Assembly: GCA_030512295.1 (NCBI GenBank)
Contig: JAULSR010000001.1
Coordinates: 7,897,001 to 7,961,000 of the forward strand
Length of the DNA stretch: 64,000 nt
Source: Bombardia bombarda
Taxonomy: Eukaryota > Ascomycota > Sordariomycetes > Sordariales > Lasiosphaeriaceae
Reading direction: 5' to 3'
Below are positions 31,898-43,626 of this stretch, piece by piece. The notes under the pieces were generated by a model. That model saw only the letters and a list, made by a program, of their open reading frames with translations. It made no database searches and was not told the DNA's origin. The position numbers were made by a program, and so were the translations under genes. Each line of letters begins with the position of its first letter. The stretch's first letter is position 1.

Positions 31898-34800
31898 CTT
31901 GAGCTGATTTGTTGAAGGCAGCGAGAGGTAAGAAATAAGCTTTTTGGTTCAAAGGACGAGTTCTACCTCTCAACTGAAGTGGATCCAGAATTGGCGGATT
32001 TCTCTTGGTTTGCGGCACAGTGAATCAGCCGGGGCGTAGTGAATGGCCTCTGGAGGGGCACGATGAGGTTCTGAGCCTCGATTCTTATACTTTTTTGGGC
32101 CACGGAAGGGCACAGGACGACGCGTTACTGTATTCTCACACTGGAACGGAGCGGCTCTGGATCAAAAGGCTGCACAACCCACGGTTCCGAGAATGAAATA
32201 TTGGCCCGTCACCACACCCCTAGGCCCGTGATGGATGGGTGGGTGGGTGAACAGCGTCTCTGGTGATGGCCAGGATAATAGGTAGGTATCTAGACTGTAC
32301 CGCTGTTAATAAAAGTTTCTCAAGACAAGTACCGTGTGCGGCGGGATCAGAACCTTACTTAGCTCGTCCAGTCACCAAACTCCCACACCCATTATCAATG
32401 ATTAGATGACAGAGTCAACTAGCGTAATCAGGATTACCGATTCTTCCTTCGAGGAGACTGCAATATGGTCTCATGTGCAAGACGGTAAACTGATGCGTCG
32501 CTACATGCAGCGAGTCTTCCTAACAAAAGGCTGACTACCTGATGAGGTATCTCGTCATGATGATCCAGGGCAATAACTAGGTATAAGGCAATCGTACCAC
32601 CGAAGTATCAGTTCGGACACACCATCTTTGCGTATGTTGGACTCGATGCTCGCAAGCTGGGATGCACTCACCGAGTTTCCCAGAGTTTCATCTCTCGATT
32701 TGGAAGCGAAAACACCCGAATGTCCAGGTGGCGTTTCTTTATCATCCCCCGCGGCCTGTCTTTCGGCCACACCAATCGAGGATCGCCAGGTTTTACTTCT
32801 TTAAGCTCGATGCTCGCTGGACACCTGACATAATAACATTAATGGTTCGCATCTGACGCGGCACAGTCTGTAAGGGGAGTATATTTCGCAAATACGGTGT
32901 TGAATTGAAGGGTTGTGACATGAGATGATTACTTACCTTCTCAAGGTCCCCAGGGCCCTGGCATACAATGCAAGTCTGGTAGCATACAACCAGGGATCTT
33001 TTGTACTGAGAATAATGGGGGTTGCAAAGTCGTGATGTGCAGCCGTGTTTGCACCAAGGCTGCGATGGGGCTGGTCATTTCAGCACATATGTTCCCATGT
33101 GCACCTGAAGGCTGGGCGATGATCCGCATCGATAAGATATCGAAACCACCTCAGCTGCCCGCTATCAGGTGGAGAATATTGGTCCCGCAATACGGATACC
33201 AGCTGACAATCATTGGGGGCCAGCCGTCTGCCAGACCCTTCGTTTCAGCAGCTGGCTCTCCAGCTGCCTACAGAGCCAGCTGCCTACCTAAGGAACCCAC
33301 AGGTGGGTAAAGTAGTCCCGGAGGTCACGGCTGGTCCAGAGACTTATTCTAGTCCCTCTCGTACCTCTTGTCACCTCTTGTCACCTCTTGTCACCTCTTG
33401 TCACCTCTTGTCTTGTCCAGTCCCTCCATTTCACCGTGTCAACGTGTCTGGTCCTCGTTCACTGAAGATAAGCAAGTTTGCATGCAACTCAAATGTGCAC
33501 TTTTGCTGCATGACACGGCATTTGGTCCGCCAATGAGACTGACTTCAGGGGGCATGTGCTAGGATTGTATTACCAGTAGCAGTGGGTGTGCAGAACGAGG
33601 CTCTGAGCTCACTGTAACAGAACCAAGCGTCTCAAAGCCTGGATCGAATGACCGGACACCCTCCCACTCACAGCACCAACCTATTTGAGGCAGATAAGGG
33701 TTTGTGGCTTGCTGAACTGACAACTAACGGCCACCAGTGCAGACAAATACCGTACCTAGTCTGAGCATGTCGCTGACTTCAAGTCGTGTAACCCTCCTAG
33801 TTCCAGATTTTCCCCCGAGCACTCCGACGCCGCTTTCGTACACCGATTTTACACACGCGAGCAGAACTTCATTTGAGCGAGAAGATGCGGAATCAAACAC
33901 AGAGCTGGGAGCTTGGTTGATGATGGCTCCATGTCTGTCTCGTCGTCACCTGACCGTGCACATGCACGACTCTGAACCTAAGTTGCCAAGAAATCGAAAT
34001 CGCCCGGTCGCTCCATCCTCACTCCATCCTCCCGCGCAGTTCCTCCTTCTGTTCGCCAATCTTTTTTCCCAAAGACTTGTCTCCCAATTCCGTGTTCCTG
34101 TTGATGAAATATATGGGTTTTTCCCTTCATCTCAGGAATCAGATATCTCGGCCCACTGTCCAAAGCTCCTCATCGGCGTTATCGAGCTCGTGCCTTCCTT
34201 GCTGACCATGCAGCGGCTGCGGCTAATGTAGGTATGGAGCTGCCGCACTGCAGCTCCAAGGACCCAATCCAAACAAACCCCATAGCTCATTGCCTACCAG
34301 TCATGCAGCTTAGTTTAAGTAAAGCGTCCAATCTTCGTTTTACTTCCCGACGATTAACTGACTAAGGACAAGCAGATATTTATGGTTCCCCGCTCTTTCC
34401 AAGATACTGGGAAGCCTGATTTTGATTCACTCCAGACGATCCTCTCGTGCCCCTTCGATAGGGAGACTCAACAGCCCATCAGTACCGGGGTCAACTATTG
34501 ATGCTCGAACTCAGCGAGGGACATGACATATATATACGATCGATGTACGCAGTAACGATAAAAGCCCGAATAGCCAGTTGCTGTTTGTACTAACGAAACC
34601 ATCAAAATGTCCCAGAAAGAGTGAATGGGCACCTGAAACGGCTACGAGTGCTCCGGGAGCACGAGGGGATCTCCCCAATGAACCTACCAAGATATAATAT
34701 GGGGATTAAGGGTGGCGGTATCTCAATGTACATGTACTGAGTAGCAAGTAGCCCCCGCGACGCAAAATGCCATGCATATTCTCTCACGTATAATCTTGAG

Positions 34801-35174
34801 ATATAGCCCTCATTTATGATTGGCACATTTGTACCCCATAGTCGGGGACGACGAGACGGTCTGCACAAGTCGGCATACTTGCGCACACATGCATGCGCCT
34901 GTGTCCAATGGAATCTCCAAAAATCTAAACCTATGAGGTATCCCGCATGGAGATCGTCTTATAGTGCCAGTCCGTGGGAGCTGCTGTCAGCCCCTCTTTG
35001 ACTAGGGCAGTTCCTCGCAGCTGGTAACATTTAGGATATTTATATGGTCTGCCCGAGTCAACAGGCTGCTACCTGCTCAGGCACCTTTCACTTCTTCCGT
35101 GTCGTCTTGTCAGAAAAGTTTGCAACATACGTTAAAGTGGAATATACCAGTTCCCTGGCGGGCCGATCAGAACT
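31898..35174. other. Gene-poor stretch of about 3.3 kb
   Basis: No gene was recognised. Open frames such as 33737-34231 (165 codons, GTG start) and 33032-33536 lack family motifs and good starts. A perfect 10-bp tandem repeat sits at 33361-33413. The rest is AT/GC-balanced sequence with no transposase remnants that I could read. Confidence 0.4.
33361..33413. repeat. Tandem repeat, 10-bp unit tcacctcttg
   Basis: Four perfect copies at 33371-33410, flanked by one imperfect copy on the left (gtacctcttg) and a partial copy on the right. A minisatellite-like array with no coding context. Confidence 0.9.
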
Positions 35175-36585
35175 ATGGAGAAGTTCAGTCCCATAAGGTC
35201 AACCAGTCTTTCAGTTCCGGACGACCAGTCGACAACATGCGCGAGCACCGAAAGCTCTCCAATCAGCGATCGTGGAAGCACTGTTGGGACGGATCGGACT
35301 TCTGTTTCTGGTTCGACATCGAGGTATGGCCTCTATCCTTCAGCAGGCAGCAGCAGGAAAACATCAGAGAAAGAAGGATGGCCCATGCTGGCAAAGGAGA
35401 TGGCCGATCAACCAGACTACGAGTCATTTCGCCGCTTTCGAGAGCTCAACGTGAAGAATCTGCTGTACTATCAAGTCGAAATTGCCGCACTTGAGAGGGA
35501 TCTCATGGCAGCCGAGGCCGAGGACTCGCAAGTGAAGAATAGAGTTCGAAAACGCTACGTAAGGTCGGCCGAGCGGTTGCTTGAAGGGGGGAGGATCTGA
35601 GTGAAGACGGACTACGACAACGCAATCTGGTAGTCCAGGTGCGAAGTCTACTAAAAAAATACAGTACGTCATACGGCATATAAAGCCCCAACCCTATACT
35701 TGGTGAGTTGAAGACAGGTGGTGCCTAGGCTGGTAGCTGACATCGCCATTCAAGACGAAGCCCTGCTACTACATGCACAGGTGACAATACTACCAGAGCC
35801 TGACTATACCAACGTTGAGGCTCTTCGAATAAGGCTCAGAAGAGGGTTGTGTGGACGAAATGCCATCATGGGAGCTGGCTCAGACACCTGGGGCGATTTC
35901 AATGAAATCAAGGAACTGGACGAGGAACAAAAGCGAAACTGGGTGAAGTATATGAAGGGTCTCATGAAGGACCTCTGGCCTTTGATCAAGCATCTTGTTG
36001 TGGCACGGGAGCGCCCTGTGCGGGACCTAGTTACGGTTCACCGACGTAAGGCTGGGGATACCAGTCTGCTCACACGCTGGGTGACAGAGGAATGGATCCC
36101 ATTCTACCACAACCATATCAGATGCTCACACCCAGTGGAAAGCAATGAGGATCCTCGCTATGTAGGACAGCTCCTTGCATATCCATCGCCGATAATGCCG
36201 GTGGCACCGAAGTTGAATCAATCTACTAATTTACTTTTGAGCAGATCTCGGCCAAGAGATACTCGCAAAGCTCCATCTTGAGGTTCACGGCGTTTGTCAC
36301 TATGGTCGCCGCCTGTCTGTTGCCAACCGTGGCCATCGGCGTCTTGACGACTGCCCAGACGACGCTTCAGAAGCTGGGGTACATTGCAGGGTTCACCGCC
36401 TTGTTCTCTATCGGCGTTATGTGGCTTACTGATGCCTCAACCTCGAGGATCCAGGTCTTTACAGCAACTGCGGCGTATGTCTTGGTCCAGCTATCAGAAT
36501 CTACCATTTCTCTCACTATATACACCCGGCTAACTCGTGAAACAGGTTCTCCGCCGTCCTTGTTGTGTTTGTTCAGGGCCAGTAA
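35175..36585 (+). CDS. DUF6594 family membrane protein, with an apparent one-base frame break
   Basis: DUF6594 proteins are fungal membrane proteins of unknown function with an N-terminal helical region and two or three C-terminal membrane helices. Exons: 35175-35663, 35755-36200, 36245-36474 and 36546-36585. Family segments: YESFRRFRELNVKNLLYYQV, IAALERDL, LRQRNLVVQVRSLLKKYNEA, then LLLHAQVTILPEP, RPVRDLVTVH, KRYSQSSILRFTAFVTMVAA and the ending ATAAFSAVLVVFVQGQ. The initial frame stops at 35598, just after a run of six G (35586-35591). One extra G there would give a 401-residue protein of normal layout. A 62-nt intron at 35532-35593 (GTGAAG...GGGAG) would also restore frame, but it lacks a clear branch site and would delete a helix expected in the family. 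The second intron is only 44 nt but has a CTACTAAT branch motif. Confidence 0.75.
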
Positions 36586-37549
36586 TCAATCTTGGCTGAG
36601 GTCACGGAGAAAATACGATGCAGAGTGAGCAAGTTAGCGACTGAGCGAGGGCCCAATGAAGTTTCCTTGCTGAAGGTGTCCAAGAGATATTCTAGGATTG
36701 GGTTATTATTTCGGTGGACGATGTTATGATGGAATGAGCGCTTTTATGAATTATGAACAGTACATGTATGGGTACAAACAACACGGCCCTGGGCTTTATT
36801 GAAGGAATGCCTATTGCAGATATGCAACAGGAGAACCGCATGCACTAAGTACCTGTCAAACTACCTACATATAAGTAAGTAAGGACTACACAACGAATAA
36901 TGAAGAAATGCTACAAGGAATCAAATGATCATAATATGCCGAATCATATGACGTTTCCCCATCGGAACCACGATCCTGAAACTTGGCAACTCAGTGGTCT
37001 CGAGCCAAGGCACCTAACCCACAAAATCTTAGTCTAGCAATGTCCCCTCACCGCGCGTATAGTGTTTTGCTATCATTGGTGGGTCAATTGTCTGTCAACT
37101 TCTCTTGGACGCACACGCAACCACGGAGCCTCAAACTCCATAGCCACTAGTGCACCGTTTCAAGACAACACAAGATGTCAATATTGGCTACCCTGCAGTC
37201 TTTTGCGGTCGATCTTCTCTTGAGGTGGACCATGGAGCTCCGGCCCATGCCCTGTTTCTATGTACATGTAGTAAACTTGAAACATTAACGAGTGCTGCCA
37301 AGTTACCAAAACCAGGTTTGTTTGCATCGTGGCCGAGTGCAACATGAACCCGCTACCGGATTTATTGCCCCTTCCGTCGGGCATTGCAGAGTTGTATTCT
37401 GTGGGGTCTGCCGATGATAGCTTCGTGGACCGAGGTCGAAATGTTCAGTTTTGGTATATAATGTGGAGAGACCGTCCCACTGAGACTGATGTGGACCGTG
37501 GTCAACGAAGCTGGCATCAATATCACGTTCAACCATCGTCGACAGCAAA
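36586..37549. other. Intergenic, upstream of the AA9 gene
   Basis: About 960 bp. It holds a TATA-like box at 37455-37462 and a CreA-type GTGGGG at 37401-37406, the latter of low specificity. No gene was recognised. Confidence 0.45.
37455..37462 (+). promoter_or_regulatory. TATA-like box of the AA9 LPMO gene
   Basis: TATATAAT lies 88 bp before the start codon, a usual spacing for a strongly regulated fungal secreted-enzyme gene. Confidence 0.4.
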
Positions 37550-38647
37550 ATGAAGACCTTTACCACCCTTTTGGCCACTGTGGGCTTGGTCGCAGCCCAT
37601 GGATATGTCGACAATGCCACGATCGGTGGGCAGTTCTACCAGGTGAGTCTCCCAACTACGTAACCATTGTTCAGTTTTTGTGTAATTCTAACAGTCACCC
37701 TAGTTCTACCAGGTATTTCAGCAGAGCAAGAGGAAAGGCGTCGAGGTGGCGACTGACCTTCTTTCAGCCCTACGTGGACCCTTACTTGGGTACTGCAGTA
37801 CGTGATACCCACACTGCTCAATGACAATTTGGAACACCCACTAACGACACTGCCATCAGCCTGACAGAATCTCCAGGAAGATCTCTGGAAACGGGCCCAT
37901 GGAAGATGTGACCTCAATTGATGTTCAGTGCAACTCTGGTGCAGCCCCGGCCAAGCTCCACGCCGCTGCTGCTGCCGGCTCGGCTGTGACTCTTCGCTGG
38001 ACGTTGTGGCCAGACTCTCATATGGGCCCCGTTATCACCTACATGGCTCGATGCCCGGACACTGGCTGCCAGGCGTACTCCCCCGGAACTGCGTACGTCG
38101 AAATCAAGAGACCCTGATCCGTCGAAGGACAGGCAGCTAATCTGACTGACTTTCAGTGCTGTTTGGTTCAAGGTCCATGAGGCTGGCCGAGTTGGCACGT
38201 CCAATGTGTGGGGTGATGTGAGTTACCCATCTGATAGGACGTTGAAGTCGTGCGATAGTGTCTGTTTCCTGACCTGCATCAATAGTCCCCCCTGATGGTG
38301 GCGCCCACCTCGTACAGCTACACAATCCCTTCGTGCCTGAAGAAGGGATTCTACCTCGTGCGACACGAGATCATCGCTCTTCATGCCGCCTACTCGTACC
38401 CCGGCGCTCAGTTCTACCCCGGCTGCCATCAGCTCAACGTTACGGGCAGTGGCTCGACCGTGCCTACTAGTCTCGTTGCTATCCCGGGAGCCTATAAGGG
38501 AACTGATGCGGGCATCACGTATGATGCTTACAAGGGTAATTCCACCACTCTTGCGTTTTCATTTGACTGCATGTCGAGAAGTTAAACTGACTGTGAGATA
38601 CAGCAACCACGTACACCATCCCAGGACCAAAGGTGTTTACTTGCTGA
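37550..38647 (+). CDS. AA9 lytic polysaccharide monooxygenase (former GH61)
   Basis: A secreted copper enzyme that cleaves cellulose or hemicellulose chains oxidatively. Seven exons: 37550-37642, 37704-37712 (9-nt microexon), 37768-37797, 37860-38092, 38157-38217, 38286-38535 and 38604-38647, giving 239 residues. The signal peptide MKTFTTLLATVGLVAA is followed directly by His17, the first ligand of the copper brace (HGYVDNATIGG). The second His is in TLWPDSHMGPVITYMARC and the axial Tyr in GAQFYPGCHQLNVTGSG. Also family-like are ISGNGPMEDVTSIDVQC, GFYLVRHEIIALH and the end TTYTIPGPKVF. No CBM1 follows. Both introns around the microexon are of normal length (61 and 55 nt), and the microexon repeats the preceding codons FYQ. 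It is convergent with an SGNH esterase gene. Confidence 0.9.
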
Positions 38648-38946
38648 GCAGCTGGGAGGAGGCCCATAGATCCTTGTCAACTGGGTGACTGTATATAAAT
38701 TGGATTGCTGTACATAGTTTCTTGCCTGGACATCCAGAAAGAATCCCAAACCGTTCAAAATGTTTCGGCAAGCTTATGAATTTTAACCTTTGGCAGATGT
38801 GGGGCAGGTGCCGAGGGGCTCCTGCCATTGCTATTTTCATTTCCGGCCCGAAAATCTCAGCGCCAAAACCCAAAGACCAACCAGCGCAACCGAGTCAAGG
38901 GAAGGCCCAGTCCAGTGCCATCCAGCCCCCAAGCGACTTTCCCCCG
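38648..38946. other. Short convergent 3' region
   Basis: 299 bp between the AA9 and SGNH stop codons; nothing else was seen. Confidence 0.4.
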
Positions 38947-39762
38947 CTACTCGACAAGATAGTCCTCGTCATCGCCGCCATCCAAAGGAATCCCATTACT
39001 CGCCGGCGCGCTAATGAACCCCCGCTCCAGTGCCTCTGCGATTCCCTGACTCCACACGACCGCCATCTTCTCATAACCCCGATCGTTCGGATGCCGCGTG
39101 TCATTCAAGTCCGCTGTTGTTGGACCCTCGGGACTGCGCATGTCAACCAGCACAAACTTGGCCTCCTCCTCCGCAAAGTTCGCTGCTAGAGCGCGATATT
39201 GCCTGTTGATATCGACCCGACACGCGTCCTGGACAGCAATCTTGTTCTCTAGGATCGTGGCCAACACCACGGTCACGCCCGGGCTGAGCGAGAAGATGTT
39301 GTCGATCATGGAAGTGACGTTGGCACCCGCGTCGGGCACAGTGCCGCCATTGTTGCAGTTGTTCGTTCCTGCGTCAATGAGCGCCAGGTTGGGGAGGAAT
39401 ACGGGCGTCGCGCCGATGGCTGCGTCTGCGATCTGGTCGATCACAAACCCTGAAGTTGCTTCGACGTCGTTGTCGATGAACTCGCCACTTTGATGCCGTC
39501 CGACGATGTTGACCGCGTGTCCTGACGACCGCAGAGTGTCGCGCAGGTTTTTGCGGTAGCTGTTGCCCGTGGTCGAGCCGACGCCGAAGGTCACTGATGC
39601 TCCTAGGGGGAGGATTCTCAGGGGCACGGGTGACAAGGAAAGAAGACCCAGCGGCTGGGCAGCAAATGCTGCTGTGAGTTTATCAGTAACACGGCCTTCG
39701 TTATTATTGCTATGGGGTACTGAAAACCTACCTGCAGCGAGCAGATACGACAAGGTAGGCAT
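38947..39762 (-). CDS. Secreted SGNH/GDSL-type esterase
   Basis: An SGNH hydrolase probably acting on acetylated plant polysaccharide, close to the CE3-like fungal group. Exons 39732-39762 and 38947-39671, with a 60-nt intron, give 251 residues. Splicing yields a clean signal peptide (MPTLSYLLAAAAFAAQPLGL). Block I is LRILPLGASVTFGVGS with the nucleophile Ser. The Gly oxyanion position may be in HQSGEF. Block III is GTNNCNNG, and block V, DTRHPNDRGYEKMA, carries the catalytic Asp/His. It is convergent with the AA9 gene, which suggests a joint role in wall polysaccharide breakdown, though the distance is too small to prove co-regulation. Confidence 0.85.
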   Translation of the reverse strand: MPTLSYLLAAGRFSVPHSNNNEGRVTDKLTAAFAAQPLGLLSLSPVPLRILPLGASVTFGVGSTTGNSYRKNLRDTLRSSGHAVNIVGRHQSGEFIDNDVEATSGFVIDQIADAAIGATPVFLPNLALIDAGTNNCNNGGTVPDAGANVTSMIDNIFSLSPGVTVVLATILENKIAVQDACRVDINRQYRALAANFAEEEAKFVLVDMRSPEGPTTADLNDTRHPNDRGYEKMAVVWSQGIAEALERGFISAPASNGIPLDGGDDEDYLVE

Positions 39763-40401
39763 ATCTATTTCAGTTTAACCTTGGGAGATAAAGCAAGAAT
39801 AATACACCCTGCGAAAAGTCCAAGTCGCCCGAATAGCAAGCCTTTTGACAGAGACTCAACCTCTTATTTGGAGCTATTGAGTGAGCGCTGCGCTTTAAGA
39901 AAGGGGAGTTTCTCCTCGTAAAGGGCCTCATGTGATCAAGGCTAAAGTCGCTCGGTTGCATTCATGGCACCTCAGCCGGTTGCCTCCACATAGCACTGTC
40001 AATCCCGCCAGAAGTTAATTCACATCGCCGAAGCTCTACGTCGACTAGTGCTCAACCACGAACGGGGACAAAAGGGAACCTGGGAAAGAGATGCAAGAAA
40101 AGCTCGATCTACAACAATTGGTTAAAAATCCTTTTTTGAATCACGGTCTGCCAGATGGCTATGACTTCATCGTTGAGACAATGTCTTAGCTGGGTCCCGG
40201 AAAGACGGTAAATGAGTCAGGCCCTACGGATCCTGTCGATCTCCAAAACCCGAGCCCAGAGATGGTTGCATCACATCGCATTCTTTTCCGTTTTCGGTTC
40301 ACTTTCGACCCTGTCTTTATCCCCTTCTCCAGATTGGCCCTCAACCCCTCATGATTCCACAACACCCTACGTATACCACACACCCGCCGCCGCCCCCCCC
40401 C
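39763..40401. other. Intergenic
   Basis: About 640 bp between the SGNH start and the DUF8021 stop on the same strand; a run of 10-11 C lies near 40393-40402. No gene was recognised. Confidence 0.4.
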
Positions 40402-41205
40402 CTAAACCGTTATGGTATGCACGTATTTGACCTTGCCCGCCTCAACCCGCACCTCGTGGCTGTCGGGATAGTTGCCCAGCGAGTCAAACGAGCACAGCAC
40501 ATCCACCGACCCGACCGTCTCATCAATCACATAGCGACGGTTCCCATTCGGCTTGGTGCTGCCCCCGTGCGGCAGGCTCCCGCCGCACGGCCGGGTCAGC
40601 GCCGAGCCCTCGACGCGCTCGCACTGCGTGCCCCACGGGATCGTGTCGGCCGCCTTGGCGTCGGTCCACATGTCGAGGTACGCGTCGCCGACCTTCTTGA
40701 GCAGCTCGCGGCTGGGCCGGTTCTCGGGCGCCAGGGTGCCCCAGTCCTCCTTCTGGATGTAGCCGAGCGTCTGCTTGGCGTTGAAGAAGAGCGAGCCCGT
40801 CGTGGCGGCGATGATGTCGATGGTCGAGATGACGGTGGTGTCGTTGCCGGGGTGGCGGAGCTGCGCCGCCAGCACGTAGGGCTTGGCGCCGGTTGACGAT
40901 ATGATCATGGTGTAGCTGGCGCAGGCGACGGTGTCGGCTGTGGAGCGATTGAGGTCGATCTTGAGGGGCTGGCTGAGGACACCCTTCTTGATGTCGGCCT
41001 TTTTGTTGTTCTCTTGGTAGGTGAAGTTTGTCGTCGCGAGGTTCAGTCCGTCGATCTTGCCTGCTGTTACGGCGGCGACGTAGCTGTTGGCTGCGGCGAG
41101 GAGACCCTCGCGCGTGCAGTCGGCTGATGCCAGGGTCGCGGCGCCACCCAGTATCGTGGTTAATGTGAGGAGGAAGGCGCCCATGGTGGGGGTTGTTGGG
41201 ATCAT
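40402..41205 (-). CDS. Secreted DUF8021 family protein
   Basis: A single-exon gene for a 267-residue secreted protein of a family of unknown function common in ascomycetes. The signal peptide (GAFLLTLTTILGGAATLASA) precedes the mature start DCTREGLLAAANSYVAAVTA. Family-like segments are DIKKGVLSQPLKIDLNRSTA, DTVACASY, DIIAATTGSLFFNAKQTLGY, WGTLAPENRPSRELL, DAYLDMW, PWGTQCERVEG and the end RRYVIDETVGSVDVLCSF with VKYVHTITV. An ATG at 41184 (MGAFLL) would give the same mature protein and may be the true start. The repeated half-structure recalls SnoaL/NTF2-like folds, which is inference. Confidence 0.85.
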   Translation of the reverse strand: MIPTTPTMGAFLLTLTTILGGAATLASADCTREGLLAAANSYVAAVTAGKIDGLNLATTNFTYQENNKKADIKKGVLSQPLKIDLNRSTADTVACASYTMIISSTGAKPYVLAAQLRHPGNDTTVISTIDIIAATTGSLFFNAKQTLGYIQKEDWGTLAPENRPSRELLKKVGDAYLDMWTDAKAADTIPWGTQCERVEGSALTRPCGGSLPHGGSTKPNGNRRYVIDETVGSVDVLCSFDSLGNYPDSHEVRVEAGKVKYVHTITV

Positions 41206-41838
41206 TCTGGTGAGTTGTCCTTGTACGTGCTTATATGAGACCTATTTGCGTCTTCTTGACGTGGCTCCCAAGCCAAGGCATGATGCAGCGGGCTGGCCAT
41301 GGTTTTATAACGGCTTGTTTCTCAAGTCTGGGGTACAGAAATGTGCCTTAATTATATGCCGTGGGTAATTTGGGACTGTGCTGTTTAAGCGGAGAATGCT
41401 ATCCTATTGACGGGGACAGGCCCCCGCTGTTGAGATGAATTGGTGATCGTTGTTTAAGTCTAGGTGGAGGAGGATTTAGGCACTTGGGATGTTCGGAAAC
41501 TCCCGAAAGATTAGTCAAAGATTAATATGTTCTTCAGAAGCATGTTGTGGATGGCCTACAATATTATTCCCTCCTCAACAGTCTGTGCCATAGTGTTGCC
41601 TCGTAATTACCTCATGATCTGGGATTCCATCTTGGGTATTCACGAATAACCCTAACCCTCCCCTGCGTGGACTGGATGGGACGTGCCTCGGCATGTTGGC
41701 GATTTTGAGTTTTGACAGCCTTCATTCTTGAGACCCCACTCTCGCCGAACTCAATTCCAACTCTGATCAGCACTTGTCAGCACCATCAATCCTTTTGTCG
41801 TTTCCGATCCCGGCGTCAACATCAGTTCACACGACATC
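41206..41838. other. Divergent upstream region of DUF8021 and AYR1-like genes
   Basis: About 630 bp. A two-unit telomere-like motif (ccctaaccct) occurs at about 41649, too short to be a telomere relic. No gene was recognised. Confidence 0.4.
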
Positions 41839-42983
41839 ATGGGCCCTCAACCAGGACAAAAGACGGTGCTGATTACCGGGTGAGTCCAGCGTGTGCTCAG
41901 CGGCTGCGGCCGGCCCCGCCCCCCACCTGGCAGACAAAGAAGGGCATCGATTGACGCGACTGTCTCAATAGCTGCACCCCCGGCGGCATTGGCCATGCTC
42001 TTGCCATGGAGTTCCACGCCAAAGGTACATCCTACGAGATGCAATCCAGGGCCAAGCAATTTCTTGGCATCGAGCTAATGAGTTCGCGCTGTCGCTGTAG
42101 GCGTGCATGTCATTGCGACTGCCCGCAGGACCGCGGTCCTCGCTGAGATGGGCGCCCTGGGCATGAGCACCGTTGCGCTCGACGTCACCAACGCCGAGAG
42201 CATCAAGACGTGCCATGCCGAGGTTGCCAAGATCACGGGTGGCACTCTCGACTTCCTTGTCAACAACGCGTGCGTTTTATTCCACTGTCATCAGCCACAT
42301 CTCCCGAGGATTCATCGTACATAGCTAAGCCTCCCCACAGCGGCCGCACCCACACCCACCCCGCCACCGACATTGACATGGATGACGTCCGCGAGACGTT
42401 CGAGACCAACGTCTTCGGCGTCATGGCCATGTGCCAGGCCTTCGCCGACCAGCTCATCGCCGCCAAGGGCCTGATCATCAACATCGCCTCCCTGGCCGCA
42501 GTGACGCCCTACGTCTTCGGCTCCGTCTACTGCGCCACCAAGGGCGCCGTCGTCTCGTACTCCCGCACCCTCCGTCTTGAGCTCAAGCCCTTTGGCGTGC
42601 GCGTCATGGTCGCCATGACGGGCACCGTCCGCAGCCAGATCGCCAGCAAAACGCATCGCACCCTGCCCGCCGACAGCATCTACCAGCGCGTCAAGGAGCT
42701 GTTCGAGACACGCCTGACCTTTTCCCAGAACAATGGCACCGTTAACACCGAGGACTATGCGCGCCAGTTAGTCTCCAAGGCCTTGAAGTCGGAAAGCCCG
42801 CTTCTCCTGCGCTCGTGGTTCGGACGCCCCGACTGGTTTTGGGCTGGCGGCTGGGCTGGTCAGACTTGGCTGGCTACCTGGCTGGGCGAGTGGGTTTTGG
42901 ACTTTGCCCTGTATAGGAAGATGAAGCTCGCCCATCTGGACCAGGTACTGAAGCAGGAGGCGGCGCAGAAGAAGCTTGTATAG
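41839..42983 (+). CDS. Short-chain dehydrogenase, AYR1-like (1-acyl-DHAP reductase type)
   Basis: A classical NADP(H)-dependent short-chain dehydrogenase. Four exons: 41839-41879, 41972-42024, 42101-42269 and 42341-42983, giving 301 residues. The coenzyme motif TGCTPGGIGHALA (TGxxxGxG) is split by intron 1. ATARR (NADP preference), LDVTNAES, FLVNNAG (NNAG), the catalytic Ser region IINIASLAAVTPYVFGS and the YCATKGA motif (YxxxK) follow. The Cys-x-x-Gly-Gly-Ile-Gly pattern and the long C-terminus with a hydrophobic WFWAGGWAGQTWLATWLG segment resemble the yeast Ayr1 group, which reduces 1-acyldihydroxyacetone phosphate on lipid droplets and the ER. The start context is acatcATGg. Confidence 0.88.
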
Positions 42984-43626
42984 ATAAGACGTCCTTGAAA
43001 GTTGTTCTCGTGGACACGGATACCTGCCCGGTGAGATATCAAGTCGAATTAATGCTGTTTTTGTTTGTTCGTTTACGAGGCGAGTGATTTACTGCACAGG
43101 TGCCTCGCTAGCAACAAAAAGAGGCAGTCAAAAGTGTATCAACACATTCACCGTAAAACTACTTTTTTGGACGGCGCGGGATAGTAGCTCGCTGCTCTCC
43201 TCTTGCCTGTAGAATCATATTATACGAATGATATAGACCTCTCCAGCGCGTAGCGTCTTCGCGGGTATCATTGAGGGGGTAACATGGGAATGGCTTGATG
43301 GAACACTAAGTCTAGGAGGCTTTGTGATTGGATATACGAATGCAACGTTGGATACGATATATAGCTGCGCTCGAGAATTCACCGGTTATACTACGCTAAA
43401 TCACGTAACTCGCCGCTCCAGCGTCCGCATGTGGGAGATCGCTTACCGGCAAAAGGGGAAACCCACATCCACCCAGTCTATTTGCGAATATTTTGTCATC
43501 AAGTGCTGAACTAAAATCGCAAGGAGATACGTGTAACCAGTAACCAACGTGTATATAAACCCTTCATTCCGTAGATTCTCCATCCACTCACGTTACCTCA
43601 CAGCAACAATTTAATCACAATCCACC
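42984..43626. other. Intergenic, upstream of a secreted-protein gene
   Basis: About 640 bp; a clear TATA box lies at 43552-43559. No gene was recognised. Confidence 0.45.
43552..43559 (+). promoter_or_regulatory. TATA box of the IgE-binding-like secreted protein gene
   Basis: TATATAAA lies 68 bp before the start codon, followed by a CA-rich leader (cagcaacaatttaatcaca) typical of highly expressed fungal genes. Confidence 0.5.

Noticed and set aside
33737..34231. A 165-codon open frame
   Set aside because: It begins with GTG, has low-complexity composition and no recognisable domain; no flanking splice sites improve it.
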